Assembly: GCF_043757465.1 (NCBI RefSeq)
Contig: NZ_JAYVPL010000023.1
Span: 1 to 64,000 of the forward strand
Direction of reading: 5' to 3'
DNA from: Armatimonas sp043757465
GTDB lineage: Bacteria > Armatimonadota > Armatimonadia > Armatimonadales > Armatimonadaceae
DNA length: 64,000 nt
This document shows positions 33,543 through 42,481 of this stretch, piece after piece (positions within the stretch are counted from its first letter, which is position 1; each line of letters starts with the position of its first letter). The position numbers and the translations under genes are program-made. The notes under the pieces were generated by a model. The model ran no database searches. It worked only from the letters and a program-made list of their open reading frames with translations, and was not told the DNA's origin.

Positions 33543-33812
33543 AATTTCTCCAGGCTACATAAAATGACATAGTCATCTTTATAATAAATTTATTTTCAAA
33601 CCAAAAATAACTCTTGTTTGTGTTTTTATCTTGTTTGTGTTTTTATCTTGGTAAGAGTCTTCCGACGTAACACAACTATATCATTGGGTTTTAAGAATGT
33701 CAATACCCAAACACAACTTTTTTGCCATGTTCATAGTCCCTCCTGTCGCGGAGCGACTTTGTGGCGCTTGCGCCCGCCGCGAAGCGGGGCCCGCGTCGTT
33801 CATGACGCAGGG
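33543..33812. other. AT-rich stretch without a gene
   Basis: From about 33555 to 33730 the sequence is clearly richer in A and T than its surroundings (runs such as TTTATAATAAATTTATTTT), with only short frames. It contains the 17-bp tandem repeat listed separately and the likely promoter of the DUF6932/XRE pair. From about 33735 it returns to high GC with a GTCGCGGAGCGAC-type segment resembling one near position 94. Lower GC and the toxin-like neighbours suggest transferred DNA, but no integrase or att site was seen. Confidence 0.5.
33613..33650. repeat. 17-bp tandem duplication
   Basis: CTTGTTTGTGTTTTTAT occurs twice in direct succession (33613-33629, 33630-33646), followed by CTTG of a third copy. 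It lies in the AT-rich stretch upstream of the DUF6932 gene and codes for nothing visible. Confidence 0.9.
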
Positions 33813-33825
33813 TAAACTGAATCGT

Positions 33826-34257
33826 ATGGACTGGATGCGCATTGTAGGGGAGCGGAAGATCAAGGAGGCGATGGATGCGGGAGTGTTCGACGACAACCCG
33901 CTCAAAGGCCAGCCCCTAAACTACGACGAAGACATGGGCTTGCCGCCGGAGCAGCGCATGGTGAAGAAAATCCTCAAGAACGCTGGGGCGCTCCCGCAGT
34001 GGATGCAGCTTGAGGTGGACATCAAGCGGGAGCTCGAGGCGGTGACGAAACAAAAAGAGCGGGCGCTCAAGCTACTCGATAAAGCGCCGCTGGAGAGCCG
34101 GGAGCGAGTAAAGGTGCGCCTGCGCACTGAGCTGAAAGAGTCCATGAGCGCGGTCAATACACTGGTTCTCCAGTACAACATGATCTGCCCATCGGGCTAC
34201 GCGCGGCCTTTTCGTAGCTACAGCATCCCCAAAGAAATGGAAGAGTTTGGCACATGA
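33826..34257 (+). CDS. DUF1992 (DnaJ homologue subfamily C member 28-like) protein
   Basis: 143 residues. The motif AMDAGVFDDNPLKGQPL near the start is the signature of DUF1992, a small domain also found in DnaJ-related proteins, of unknown function. The rest is helical and charged. The ATG at 33826 lies 7 nt after TAAACT (33813-33818), so I reject the longer frame from 33697. Its stop overlaps the threonine aldolase start (ATGA). Confidence 0.8.
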   Translation: MDWMRIVGERKIKEAMDAGVFDDNPLKGQPLNYDEDMGLPPEQRMVKKILKNAGALPQWMQLEVDIKRELEAVTKQKERALKLLDKAPLESRERVKVRLRTELKESMSAVNTLVLQYNMICPSGYARPFRSYSIPKEMEEFGT

Positions 34258-35291
34258 TTGATCTGTACTCGGATACCAAAACCAAGCCGACGGCGGCGAT
34301 GCGGGCGGCGATGGCGGCGGCTGAGGTTGGGGACGATCACTTTGGGGAAGACCCGACCGTGCAGGCGCTCCAGGACTTTCTAGCGGAGAAGCTTGGTAAA
34401 GAAGCGGCACTATTTTTACCCTCGGCAACCATGGCCAATCAGATTGCGCTGAAGGTTCACACGCAGCCGGGCGATTCGGTGATCTGCCACGAGCTGTGTC
34501 ATATTCGCTTGTTCGAGGGCGGTACTCCGGCGGTACTCTCCGGGGTGATGCTAGATGTGGTGACGGGTGAGCGGGGAGTCTTCACAGGGGACCAGGTGAG
34601 GGCGGCAATTCGTCCCAGCGGCCCCTACTTTCCGCCCACCCGCTTGGTGTGTGTGGAGAACACGCATAACTTCTGTGGTGGCGCAGTCTGGACAATGGCG
34701 GAGCTAGACGATGTGGTGGTTGCGGTGCGCGAGGCCGGGCTTAAGCTACACCTCGATGGCTCACGGCTCTTCAATGCAGCGGTGACGCTTGGCGGCGTGG
34801 AGGGGGCATGGGCCATGGCGCAGCGCTTAGTCCGCGATTTTGACACGGTGACGGTCTGCTTGACCAAGGGGCTGGGAGCACCTATTGGGGCTTTGCTGCT
34901 GGGAACCAAAGAGCCGATTGAGGTTGCGCGGCGCTGGAAGCATGCCATCGGTGGGGCGATGCGCCAGAGCGGGATCGTTGCTGCGGGGGGGCTCTACGCA
35001 CTCCAGCACCACCTTCCCCAGCTTGCCTTGGACCACGAAAACGCTCAGATTCTAGCGCAAGGACTCGCCGAAATTCCCGGGCTCAAGCTCTCCCCGTGGC
35101 CGGAGACCAATCTGGTGTTTGTCGATATTGCGGGTACGGGCCTTAGTGGCGATGCGTTCAAGGCCCGGCTCAAAGCTCAAGGTGTCGTCTGCTCGGGGAG
35201 CGGTAGCCGTCCCCGGTTTGTGACCCATTTAGGAGTCGGTCGGGCCGAAATTTCTGAGGCGCTCACTGTGATCCGGGCGGTGTGCAGTTAG
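34254..35291 (+). CDS. threonine aldolase/beta-eliminating lyase
   Basis: 345 residues. A fold-type I PLP enzyme of the low-specificity L-threonine aldolase family: DLYSDTKTKPTAAMR and GEDPTVQALQ at the start, ENTHNFCGG in the middle, HLDGSRLFNAAV with the cofactor-binding Asp, and the PLP lysine in VCLTKGLGAP. It would cleave threonine or allo-threonine to glycine and acetaldehyde. The start overlaps the DUF1992 gene (ATGA). It converges with the ThiF/MoeB gene at 35310. Confidence 0.88.
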   Translation: MIDLYSDTKTKPTAAMRAAMAAAEVGDDHFGEDPTVQALQDFLAEKLGKEAALFLPSATMANQIALKVHTQPGDSVICHELCHIRLFEGGTPAVLSGVMLDVVTGERGVFTGDQVRAAIRPSGPYFPPTRLVCVENTHNFCGGAVWTMAELDDVVVAVREAGLKLHLDGSRLFNAAVTLGGVEGAWAMAQRLVRDFDTVTVCLTKGLGAPIGALLLGTKEPIEVARRWKHAIGGAMRQSGIVAAGGLYALQHHLPQLALDHENAQILAQGLAEIPGLKLSPWPETNLVFVDIAGTGLSGDAFKARLKAQGVVCSGSGSRPRFVTHLGVGRAEISEALTVIRAVCS

Positions 35292-35309
35292 GGTGTGCCG
35301 GCTACGGGC

Positions 35310-36455
35310 TTAGTACTTTGCCATCGTCGGGTCAATGTCGTCGGCCCACGCAAGAATTCCCCCCTTGAGGTTCCAGAGGTTGGTAAAACCATTCGCCTGA
35401 AGAAATAACAGCGCGTCGGCGCTCCGGCGACCGCTGCGGCACTGAAGGACAATCTCCGCATCGGGATCGAGGTCTCCCATGTGTTGGGGAATCGTGTTTA
35501 GGGGGATAAGCCGTGCACCCGGAATCCGGCACAGCTCGAACTCATTGGGTTCACGCACATCAATCAAAAGAAATTCATCGCCGCGATCTAGCTTTACTTT
35601 CAGCTCCGTGGGCGTCATCTCACGCATCGTTGTTACTCCTGTGGGGCATTGTACCCCAGTGTTATCGGCAAGCTCCTGGAGGGTTGGCGTGTTTCCACAG
35701 GCCCCGCACGCCGGATTTCGGGGCAGGCGAAGCTCGCGAAACCGCAAAGTGAGTGCATCGAGCAGGAGCAAGCGCCCGACCAGCGGTAGCCCGATTCCAA
35801 GCAGCAGCTTCAGTGTCTCCGTGGCCTGAATCGTCCCCACCAGTCCAGGCAACACGCCCAGCACCCCTGCCTCGCTACACGATGGCACGGTTCCCAGTGC
35901 CGGGGGATTCGGATGGAGACAGCGGTAACACGGCCCACCGGGCAGAAAGACACTCACCTCGCCCTCGAAGCGATGGATCGCGCCGTGGACGTGGGGAATG
36001 CCTAGCAAAACACTCGCATCGCTGACCAGGTAGCGGGTGGGAAAGTTATCCGCGCCATTGACAATTGCGTCTGCCCCGCGCAGAAGCGCAGCGGCATTTG
36101 CTGCAACCAGGCGCACGCGGTGGGCTTCGATGAGAATCAGTGGGTTCTGTGCCCGGAGCACAGCCGCCGCAACCTCGGCTTTGGCCTGCCCGACATCGCT
36201 GTCTCGGTAGAGAATCTGGCGCTGTAAGTTCGAGCGATCTACAGCATCGTCATCAATGACGCGAATCGTGCCCACTCCTGCGGCAGCGAGATACTGGAGC
36301 GCCGGACAGCCCAGCCCCCCTGCCCCGACCACCGCGACCGTGGCCGCCTTGAGTCGTTTTTGGCCCGCCAACCCGAGTTCTGGTAATAACAAATGCCGGA
36401 CATAGCGCTCGCGCTCCGTGGAAGAAAGATCCATTGTGGAAGAACTATCAGTCAT
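35310..36455 (-). CDS. ThiF/MoeB-type adenylyltransferase with C-terminal rhodanese domain
   Basis: 381 residues. The N-terminal E1-like domain (about 5-255) has RYVRHLLLPELGLAGQ, the nucleotide loop VGAGGLGCP, R of NLQRQ, the Cys in PSCSEAGVLG, and a zinc site with CYRC...CGACG. The C-terminal rhodanese domain (about 285-380) carries its catalytic Cys in VLQCRSGRRS. Such fusions adenylate a ubiquitin-like sulfur carrier (MoaD/ThiS-type) and transfer sulfur to it, for molybdopterin, thiamine or cysteine synthesis. The carrier gene is not nearby. The ATG at 36455 overlaps the ankyrin gene stop by 8 bp (ATGACTGA). Confidence 0.88.
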   Translation of the reverse strand: MTDSSSTMDLSSTERERYVRHLLLPELGLAGQKRLKAATVAVVGAGGLGCPALQYLAAAGVGTIRVIDDDAVDRSNLQRQILYRDSDVGQAKAEVAAAVLRAQNPLILIEAHRVRLVAANAAALLRGADAIVNGADNFPTRYLVSDASVLLGIPHVHGAIHRFEGEVSVFLPGGPCYRCLHPNPPALGTVPSCSEAGVLGVLPGLVGTIQATETLKLLLGIGLPLVGRLLLLDALTLRFRELRLPRNPACGACGNTPTLQELADNTGVQCPTGVTTMREMTPTELKVKLDRGDEFLLIDVREPNEFELCRIPGARLIPLNTIPQHMGDLDPDAEIVLQCRSGRRSADALLFLQANGFTNLWNLKGGILAWADDIDPTMAKY

Positions 36456-38025
36456 CGCCGTCGGGCTCCTCCGTATCCTCATCCAGAGTGAGCAGGGAGA
36501 GCACTGCAATGCGCCCGGCCTTCAACGCCTCGGCGTAGGCACCGGCGGGAGCGGCTCCAAACGTGAGTAAGCGCTGCACCGCAGGCGCATCGCCATCACG
36601 AGCGGCAAGCATTAATGCCGTCGCGTCCTGTTCATCGGGCGTATTGAGGTTGGCACCGCAGAGTAGCAAGAAGCGCAGGGCATCATCCCCGGCGACGGCG
36701 GCTTCGTAGAGGGCCTGGGTGTCCGCACGTGTGTGCTCCAGGCGCGCCATCTGGAGCGGCAGTAGCTCCGGAATTTCTCCTAGAAGCTCGCGCAGCTCCC
36801 CCGAGGTGACGTGACGCAGTAGAGTCGGGTCAGCCCCGCGTGCCAGAAGCAGCCGCGCGAGCTCGGGCTGATCCGTGAGCACCGCGACATCTAGGGGCGT
36901 TCCCAGCGTCCGGGTTCCCGCATTGGGGGAGGCTCCCACGGCCAGCAATCGCTCGACCAGCTCAGTGCGACCTCGGGCAATCGCACCCATCAGAGGCGTT
37001 TCCAGACCCGAGATGGGCGCATCGAGCAGTGTCCCCGGGCGCGGCCAGAGCTCGGAGGCACGCGCCGCATCGCCCATTGCAATCGCTTCGAGGAACCCAA
37101 TGGTTGCTCCAGCCTGGGTGAGAAGTATTGTCACACGAAGATTCTCCGCTGTCAGCGCCACAAGAAGTGGGGTGTGCCCGAAGGCGTTGCGCCCATTGAT
37201 CAGCGTGCCATCGTCTATCAGGCGGGCCACCAGTGTTGGATCCCCCCCCTCTGCGGCGGCATGGAGCAGCGTGTCGTCGGCACGGCCACGCAGGGGCAGA
37301 AAATCGGGCAGATCATCCCCGGGCACGAGCGCTTTCCAGAGCCGCACATCCCCCACGCGGAGCGCACGGTGCAGCGGGGTATCGTGATCTCCCGCCCGCT
37401 CCGTCGGCGCTGCCCCGCCTTCCAGGAGCAGTGCCAGAACACTGCCCGCCGTGGCACTCTGGACATAGAAAATCGCGGTGTGCCCCCACCGATCCCGCGC
37501 CGTGGTGCGCGCTCCTGCACGCAAAAGTGTCTCCACGAGAGCCGCATCACCGCGTCGCACTGCCCACATCAGCGGGGTCGGCTTGTCACCTTCCACCTCG
37601 CCTTCGGGACGCGCTCCGTGGCTCAAGAGTAGCGTGACCAGCGCCGTGTCGCCGCGCCGGATGGCAAGGTGCAGGGGGCCAATTCCAGTCTCATCGCGCT
37701 GATCAGGGTTCGCACCGAAGGCCAAAAGCCGCTCCGTGATCTCAAAGCGCCGCTCATCCACCGCCCACCAGAGCGCCGTGCGCCCCCACTCATCGCGCTG
37801 GTTGACAGCCGCTCCGTTTTCAACAAAGCGCTTAACGATCTTAGCGTAGCCCAGTGCCGCCGCGCCCCAAAGAGTCGTCCAGCTGTGGGGACAGAAGCGA
37901 ACCGGCGCGGCCTTACTGCGAATCGGAGCTGGCGCATAGCGCCCCATGCGTAGCAAATCCTCACGCACATCGCGGTACTGACGGAGCTTACTCGCCCGCC
38001 GCGCTCGCTTCCAGGAGAAGGCCAT
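36448..38025 (-). CDS. large ankyrin-repeat protein
   Basis: 525 residues. About a dozen ankyrin repeats fill residues 40-510, with WGRTALWWAVDERR, GIGPLHLAIRRGDTALVTLLLSHGA, PTPLMWAVRRGD, and others of the same shape. The first 25 residues are basic (AFSWKRARRASKLRQYRD). There is no signal peptide, so it is cytoplasmic. The ATG at 38025 lies 6 nt after TACAAT on the minus strand; the longer frame from 38082 is rejected. It overlaps the start of the ThiF/MoeB-rhodanese gene by 8 bp, an odd coupling of a scaffold protein with a sulfur-transfer enzyme. Confidence 0.85.
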   Translation of the reverse strand: MAFSWKRARRASKLRQYRDVREDLLRMGRYAPAPIRSKAAPVRFCPHSWTTLWGAAALGYAKIVKRFVENGAAVNQRDEWGRTALWWAVDERRFEITERLLAFGANPDQRDETGIGPLHLAIRRGDTALVTLLLSHGARPEGEVEGDKPTPLMWAVRRGDAALVETLLRAGARTTARDRWGHTAIFYVQSATAGSVLALLLEGGAAPTERAGDHDTPLHRALRVGDVRLWKALVPGDDLPDFLPLRGRADDTLLHAAAEGGDPTLVARLIDDGTLINGRNAFGHTPLLVALTAENLRVTILLTQAGATIGFLEAIAMGDAARASELWPRPGTLLDAPISGLETPLMGAIARGRTELVERLLAVGASPNAGTRTLGTPLDVAVLTDQPELARLLLARGADPTLLRHVTSGELRELLGEIPELLPLQMARLEHTRADTQALYEAAVAGDDALRFLLLCGANLNTPDEQDATALMLAARDGDAPAVQRLLTFGAAPAGAYAEALKAGRIAVLSLLTLDEDTEEPDGDD

Positions 38026-38075
38026 GGCGCTATTGTACCGTGCCTTTCTACCGTACCAAGGGTACAATCCGCGTG

Positions 38076-39212
38076 ATGTCATTCGATAGTGGTTCCGACC
38101 TTCCCGATCAGATTATTCGACAAATTCTGGGCAAAGCCGCCGAGGTGGCAGGCGAGGTGCGGGAGCTTTTTGAGAGCGTGGACTCCCGCCGTGAACTGAT
38201 GCGCCACCAGCTGATTCTGGCCAGCCGGATACTCCACACCACGCAGCTTCCCGAGGTAATTGCGCCTCCGTGCTGCGCCGTAGACGGCGGCGCGGCGGTG
38301 GAGAAGGGCCTGGGTATGGACACGGCGCTGGCAGTGGCTGTGGGCGTGGAGGGCCTGGGAGGATCGGGGCTGTGGCGCGAGACCCCGTTCGCCGCATGGC
38401 AGAAAACGCTCCCGCACGAAGGCGATGCCACGGGGAGCACTTGCCGCGCCGTGATGACCACACTAGAGCTCTCGCTGCTTGCTAACGCCCCCCATCCCGT
38501 TGTGCTCCTAGATGGCTCGCACCTGACGCCCGTGATCTCGCTCAACGCCGCGCTGAGCATTCGAGACGACGGGCTCCGGCAAGAGCTGGCCGAGAACTTT
38601 GCGCAGTACAAGACCGCAGAAGCGCTGCACGCCGCAATGTTTAAGCCAGAGATCGTCGCTTTAGTGAAGTACGACGGCACGCGGGATCTGGGCGAGACCT
38701 GGCTGGGTGGCCAGCTCAAGCTCGACGACCGCACGACCATGACACTGCTGCTCCAGACCGATGAGTACACCGAACCCGTGCCGCTGGGGCTGACACAAAA
38801 GAGCAAGCGCAACTGGATTGCCAAGGAAATTCAGAAACTCACCCCCTCCGATGCGATTCGTGAAGAAGTGCGTGAGGCTGTGAATGAGGCCGTCTCCCAG
38901 GTGCGCACCGACGGGCTCTTTGCCACCTACTACAAACCACAGCCCTGGAGCCCTGCCTACCGGCTAGAGATCAAAAAAGAGATCGCGCAGACTCCCGAGA
39001 GGCTCGCGCAGGTCTTCGCCGTGATTAAAGCACAGGTGATCAGCCCCGAGATTCGCGAACCCTACCCGCAGTACGTCGCCGACCGAATGGCCAAGTCCGT
39101 CGGCGATGCTCTCGTGGCGCTGCGCACCGCCGTTCACTACGACCTTGCCGATGCCGGACTTTCGGAGTATGTTGCACTGGTAGCCCACTCGTACCGGACG
39201 GAGGCCTTGTGA
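38076..39212 (+). CDS. NurA-domain nuclease-like protein
   Basis: 378 residues. AVDGGAAVEKGLGMD near residue 65, VVLLDGSHLTPVISL near 145, and EPYPQYVADRMAKSV near 330 occur with the spacing of the NurA domain, a 5'-3' nuclease family known from archaeal double-strand break repair with HerA. The two DG motifs carry the metal-binding Asp. No HerA ATPase gene is adjacent. ATG 38076 lies 7 nt after TACAAT (38063-38068); GTG 38073 directly before it is an alternative. The stop overlaps the next gene (GTGA). Confidence 0.6.
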   Translation: MSFDSGSDLPDQIIRQILGKAAEVAGEVRELFESVDSRRELMRHQLILASRILHTTQLPEVIAPPCCAVDGGAAVEKGLGMDTALAVAVGVEGLGGSGLWRETPFAAWQKTLPHEGDATGSTCRAVMTTLELSLLANAPHPVVLLDGSHLTPVISLNAALSIRDDGLRQELAENFAQYKTAEALHAAMFKPEIVALVKYDGTRDLGETWLGGQLKLDDRTTMTLLLQTDEYTEPVPLGLTQKSKRNWIAKEIQKLTPSDAIREEVREAVNEAVSQVRTDGLFATYYKPQPWSPAYRLEIKKEIAQTPERLAQVFAVIKAQVISPEIREPYPQYVADRMAKSVGDALVALRTAVHYDLADAGLSEYVALVAHSYRTEAL

Positions 39213-39808
39213 TTACAACAAACGACTATTTCAACTCGGAGGAGAGTATTACTGCTGCTCTGCCACACAACCATGAGCTCCTTCCTCACCACACCAATAT
39301 TGAGCGTGTCGAGCGACGGATCTTTGAGATCCATGTCCACTGGAGACACAACGCCACTCTGATCGCCTTGGGCTTCTTCAGCTTCGTGATCACGAATATC
39401 TCCTTGGCACTCTGGCTGGCTGTGTCTTTTCAAAAGGCGGATACACCCACGCACTATTTTATTTGTTTAGCTGCTCTGGTCTTGATTGTGTTCCTGTTCC
39501 TCGCCGCCCACTCCCTTCAGGTTGCCACTGACAGTCTCAAGAAATCAGACAAACACATCAACGCCCTGGAAGAGGAAGTCCAGCGCATCACCAGCAATAC
39601 CGGATATACGTTGAATAAAGAAGTCATGCCGCTTGATTTCTACCTAAGAAACCTGAGCCTGATGCGGGCCATGCTGTACCTTCTGCTTCCCCTCTGGGTT
39701 GCTCTGCCCGCTCTGCTCCTGTATTTCAGCAAAGCGGAGACGTCCGCCCATCCCACCAAACAAGTCCTCTCAAAGCCAATGGAGCAACAAAAACGTGGAA
39801 AAAATTAG
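39209..39808 (+). CDS. hypothetical three-helix membrane protein
   Basis: 199 residues, not recognised. Hydrophobic helices lie at about 51-74, 84-105 and 152-172; between the second and third there is a charged coiled-coil-like stretch (DSLKKSDKHINALEEEVQRI). The GTG start overlaps the NurA-like stop (GTGA), and its end overlaps the NarL-type regulator by 14 bp. The position directly before a response regulator suggests a role in signalling, but it has no kinase motifs. Confidence 0.6.
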   Translation: MITTNDYFNSEESITAALPHNHELLPHHTNIERVERRIFEIHVHWRHNATLIALGFFSFVITNISLALWLAVSFQKADTPTHYFICLAALVLIVFLFLAAHSLQVATDSLKKSDKHINALEEEVQRITSNTGYTLNKEVMPLDFYLRNLSLMRAMLYLLLPLWVALPALLLYFSKAETSAHPTKQVLSKPMEQQKRGKN

Positions 39809-40445
39809 ACTCGTTATCGCCGAAGACCAGACCATGATGCGCGAGAACCTGGCGCAGATTCTCGCCCTCGAAGACGATATTCAGGTGGTCGGTACCGCAT
39901 CAGATGGCGAGCGGGCCCTCTCTGTCTGTCGCGCCCAGAAGCCCGATGTGCTCCTCACCGATATTGGCATGCCCAAGCTCAACGGTATCCAGGTCACGGA
40001 GACGATCCGCCAGGAGCTCCCCAACACGCAAGTCGTCATTCTGACGATCTACGGCGACGATGACAAAGTCTTTGCGGCGATCAAAGCCGGTGCGCTCGGC
40101 TATGTTTTGAAAGACTCCCCGCCCGAGGATGCGCTGGCCGCCATCCGCGCCGTGGCGCGTGGTGAGTCGCTACTCAATCCCGTGCTGATCACCCGCATTC
40201 TGGCCGAGTTTGGACGACTCACGACTCAGAAAGCCGCCGATAACGCCGTCTTTGCCCACCTCACGGACCGCGAGCGCGAGGTGCTGGGGCTGATAGGCAA
40301 GGGCATGCGCAACAAAGAAATCGCCGACGCGCTCTTCATCTCCGAGAAGACCGTCAAGAATCATATTTCCAAGATTTTTGAGAAGCTGGAAGTAAACTCC
40401 CGCGCCGAGGCCGCGCTCCTGGCCGCCCGACAGGGGCTGGTATAG
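39795..40445 (+). CDS. NarL/LuxR-family response regulator
   Basis: 216 residues from GTG 39795, where EKIRLVIAEDQTMMREN begins the receiver. Phospho-acceptor Asp is in LLTDIGMP, Thr in VILTIYG, Lys in VLKDSPPEDA. The C-terminal LuxR helix-turn-helix is LTDREREVLGLIGKGMRNKEIA...EKTVKNHISKIFEKL. GGAG lies about 10 nt before the start. It overlaps the membrane protein gene by 14 bp. No histidine kinase is next to it, so the phosphodonor is unknown. Confidence 0.9.
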   Translation: MEKIRLVIAEDQTMMRENLAQILALEDDIQVVGTASDGERALSVCRAQKPDVLLTDIGMPKLNGIQVTETIRQELPNTQVVILTIYGDDDKVFAAIKAGALGYVLKDSPPEDALAAIRAVARGESLLNPVLITRILAEFGRLTTQKAADNAVFAHLTDREREVLGLIGKGMRNKEIADALFISEKTVKNHISKIFEKLEVNSRAEAALLAARQGLV

Positions 40446-40461
40446 AAATCACCTGCGAAGG

Positions 40462-41034
40462 CTAAAGAATGCCTAGCTTGGTGCACACGCTGCGCCAGGT
40501 GCTGGAAAAGGGAAAGGCGTCTGCCAGAGTATAGAAACGCTGGGGGTCAGTGAGGCGTGGGTAGAGGGTGACAGCCACTTCCTCTTTTCCCTCGCTGAAG
40601 TTGAATAGGCCAACTAGGACACGAAGCTGGCTACAGGTGAGGTAGCTGCTACGTGTGGCAAGGCGCACGGTGCTGAGCTTGTCCTCCGGGAAGCTACGGC
40701 GCTTGACGGAGTCCACGACATCACGGAACTCGTCGTCGCGCAGGGCGAGACGCGGCACTTCCAAGTACGCATAAGCGCTCTGGCGCACGAGATCTCGCTC
40801 TAAATCGCGTGCGTCCCGTTCGGCCTGATCCAGAAGCGTCTCCAGGCGACGTTGATCATTTTCTCGGTCCCGGCGGGTCTCCCGCTCGCGGGCCGTGCCA
40901 CTATCTTTACTTTGTGCGGCCAGCACCCGACGGAGCAGCTCGCGTGCGTCCGCCATGTCCACCGCCAGACGATGGGCGCGCTCCTCTGGGAGCATCGCGC
41001 GCCCTGTAGTCCGTATCTCTCGAGATTTTTGCAT
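40462..41034 (-). CDS. coiled-coil protein with C-terminal DUF4476 domain
   Basis: 190 residues. Residues 15-85 are highly charged and helical (RERETRRDRENDQRRLETLL), a probable coiled coil. Residues 100-190 match the DUF4476 pattern (F-x-VVDSVKRRSFPEDKL, YLTCSQLRVLVGLFNFSEGK, LYPRLTDPQRFYTLADAFPFSS), a helical domain of unknown function usually seen in secreted proteins. Here no signal peptide is present. The ATG lies 5 nt after TACACT on the minus strand. It diverges from the YcaQ-like gene. Confidence 0.65.
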   Translation of the reverse strand: MQKSREIRTTGRAMLPEERAHRLAVDMADARELLRRVLAAQSKDSGTARERETRRDRENDQRRLETLLDQAERDARDLERDLVRQSAYAYLEVPRLALRDDEFRDVVDSVKRRSFPEDKLSTVRLATRSSYLTCSQLRVLVGLFNFSEGKEEVAVTLYPRLTDPQRFYTLADAFPFSSTWRSVCTKLGIL

Positions 41035-41099
41035 ATATTAGTGTACACTAAAAACGCTCGCCAGAAGGAAAACGGGCGTTCACCGACGAATCAAGCGGG

Positions 41100-42311
41100 G
41101 TGCAGACGATTCGAATCCCCAAAGAAACCGCTCGGGCGTTTCTTATCCGTGCCTTTGCGCTAGAGAGCTGGCAGAGCCTCCCCGACACCGAAGCGGCGAT
41201 TCAGCGGCTGGAGTTTGTGCAGGAGGACTCTATCCCGATCTGTGGCCGGATGCATGATTTGATCCTGTGGCCCCGCGTGAAAGACTACACGCCCCAAAAG
41301 CTCGCCGACACCCTCTATGGCAGCGAGAGTTCCCCTGCGAGCGCCTTTGAGATCCATTTTCCTAATCTCGCAGCACTTCCCCATGCCGACTACCCGTATT
41401 TTGTGCGCCGCAAGAAAGCCCGCACACAGACGCCAGGGCGCTGGGAGGGGTTGCTTCCCGAGGAAGAGCCCGTCGCGGAGGCATTTTTGGCAGCGCTGGA
41501 CACCCACGGACCGCTTTCGACGCGCCGTCATGGAAATGACTTCGGACACATGCTCTCCGGCTGGGGGACGCGCTCCACCGTGATCTCGCAGGTGGCGGAG
41601 AAGCTCTGGCTACACGGGAAGCTCGGGATTGCGCACCGCAAGAACTTTGAGCGCTACTTTGATCGCCTGGAGCGTGTCGCCCCGGAGCTGGCACAGTGGC
41701 ACGCCGACGATGCCACGCTCCCGGAACCGGAAGAGACAGCGCGTTATCTTGCCCGCAAGCGCCTCAAGGCAAAAGCGCTCTTTCGCCCCCGGCGAGACGA
41801 TTTTGCAACGCTCGGCGAGAGCGCGTTTTGCAAAGTGGAGATAGAGGGACTCACCAAGCCCTGGTACTGCCTCATCGAAGACATTTTGCATCTCTCCCCT
41901 CCCTCTTCTCAGGTGCCTTGCGCACATGGAAGGTTATTAGCCCCCCTCGATCCGCTGATCTACGACCGGCAGCGCAACCGCGAGATCTTTGACTTTGACT
42001 ACACCTGGGAGGTCTATGTCCCGGCGGCAAAACGCAAGTGGGGCTACTACGTTCTGCCTATACTTCTGGGCGACAGGCTCATTGGAAGAGTGGACTTAAA
42101 GCGCGAGACGAAGACGGATACGCTGCAGGTGCTTTCTCTCTCACTGGAGAACAGTCTCGAGGCGCAGACTGTCGCGGAAACCGTTGCACTTTGCCTTAAA
42201 AATCTCGCAAGCTTTTTGGAAGTGAGCCAAGTTATCATTATGGGAACCTGTCCCGTCGCTATTTGCAAGTCACTTGCATCTTTGCTTGACATTAGGAGAG
42301 CGAAGCGGTAA
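41100..42311 (+). CDS. YcaQ-like DNA glycosylase (winged-helix, AlkX/AlkZ family)
   Basis: 403 residues. Tandem winged-helix architecture of the HTH_42 family: LEFVQEDSIP near residue 40 carries a QxD motif (Gln-Glu-Asp), and LAPLDPLIYDR...FDFDYTWEVYVPAAKRKWGYYVLPIL is the conserved C-terminal region. E. coli YcaQ of this family unhooks DNA interstrand crosslinks; the QxD motif separates YcaQ/AlkX from the QxQ of AlkZ. The start is GTG at 41100. The final 40 residues (about 365-403) are less conserved. Confidence 0.85.
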   Translation: MQTIRIPKETARAFLIRAFALESWQSLPDTEAAIQRLEFVQEDSIPICGRMHDLILWPRVKDYTPQKLADTLYGSESSPASAFEIHFPNLAALPHADYPYFVRRKKARTQTPGRWEGLLPEEEPVAEAFLAALDTHGPLSTRRHGNDFGHMLSGWGTRSTVISQVAEKLWLHGKLGIAHRKNFERYFDRLERVAPELAQWHADDATLPEPEETARYLARKRLKAKALFRPRRDDFATLGESAFCKVEIEGLTKPWYCLIEDILHLSPPSSQVPCAHGRLLAPLDPLIYDRQRNREIFDFDYTWEVYVPAAKRKWGYYVLPILLGDRLIGRVDLKRETKTDTLQVLSLSLENSLEAQTVAETVALCLKNLASFLEVSQVIIMGTCPVAICKSLASLLDIRRAKR

Positions 42312-42375
42312 ACTTCTGCGGCCTGAATGGGAACATTCTCTCTGGCTTATCCGTACTAATTCGGGGGCACGTTTC

Positions 42376-42404
42376 TTGCGTCGCTCCTCGTCATCGTTTA
42401 TAAC
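42376..42404 (+). promoter_or_regulatory. promoter of the ABC exporter operon
   Basis: TTGCGT (42376-42381), 17 nt, TATAAC (42399-42404). Unlike most genes here it leaves a leader of about 70 nt that ends with AAGGAG 7 nt before ATG 42482. The rest of 42312-42375 holds nothing I recognise. Confidence 0.6.
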
Positions 42405-42481
42405 AAAAACATTCCCAAACGCACTCGTGGAGCGGCGCGGCCCAACGACAGGGCACTTCGCTTCGCATAAGGAGCTTTCGT

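Noticed and set aside
33456..33646. Direct repeats as a CRISPR array
   Set aside because: Copies are immediately adjacent without spacers and only two per locus; no cas genes.
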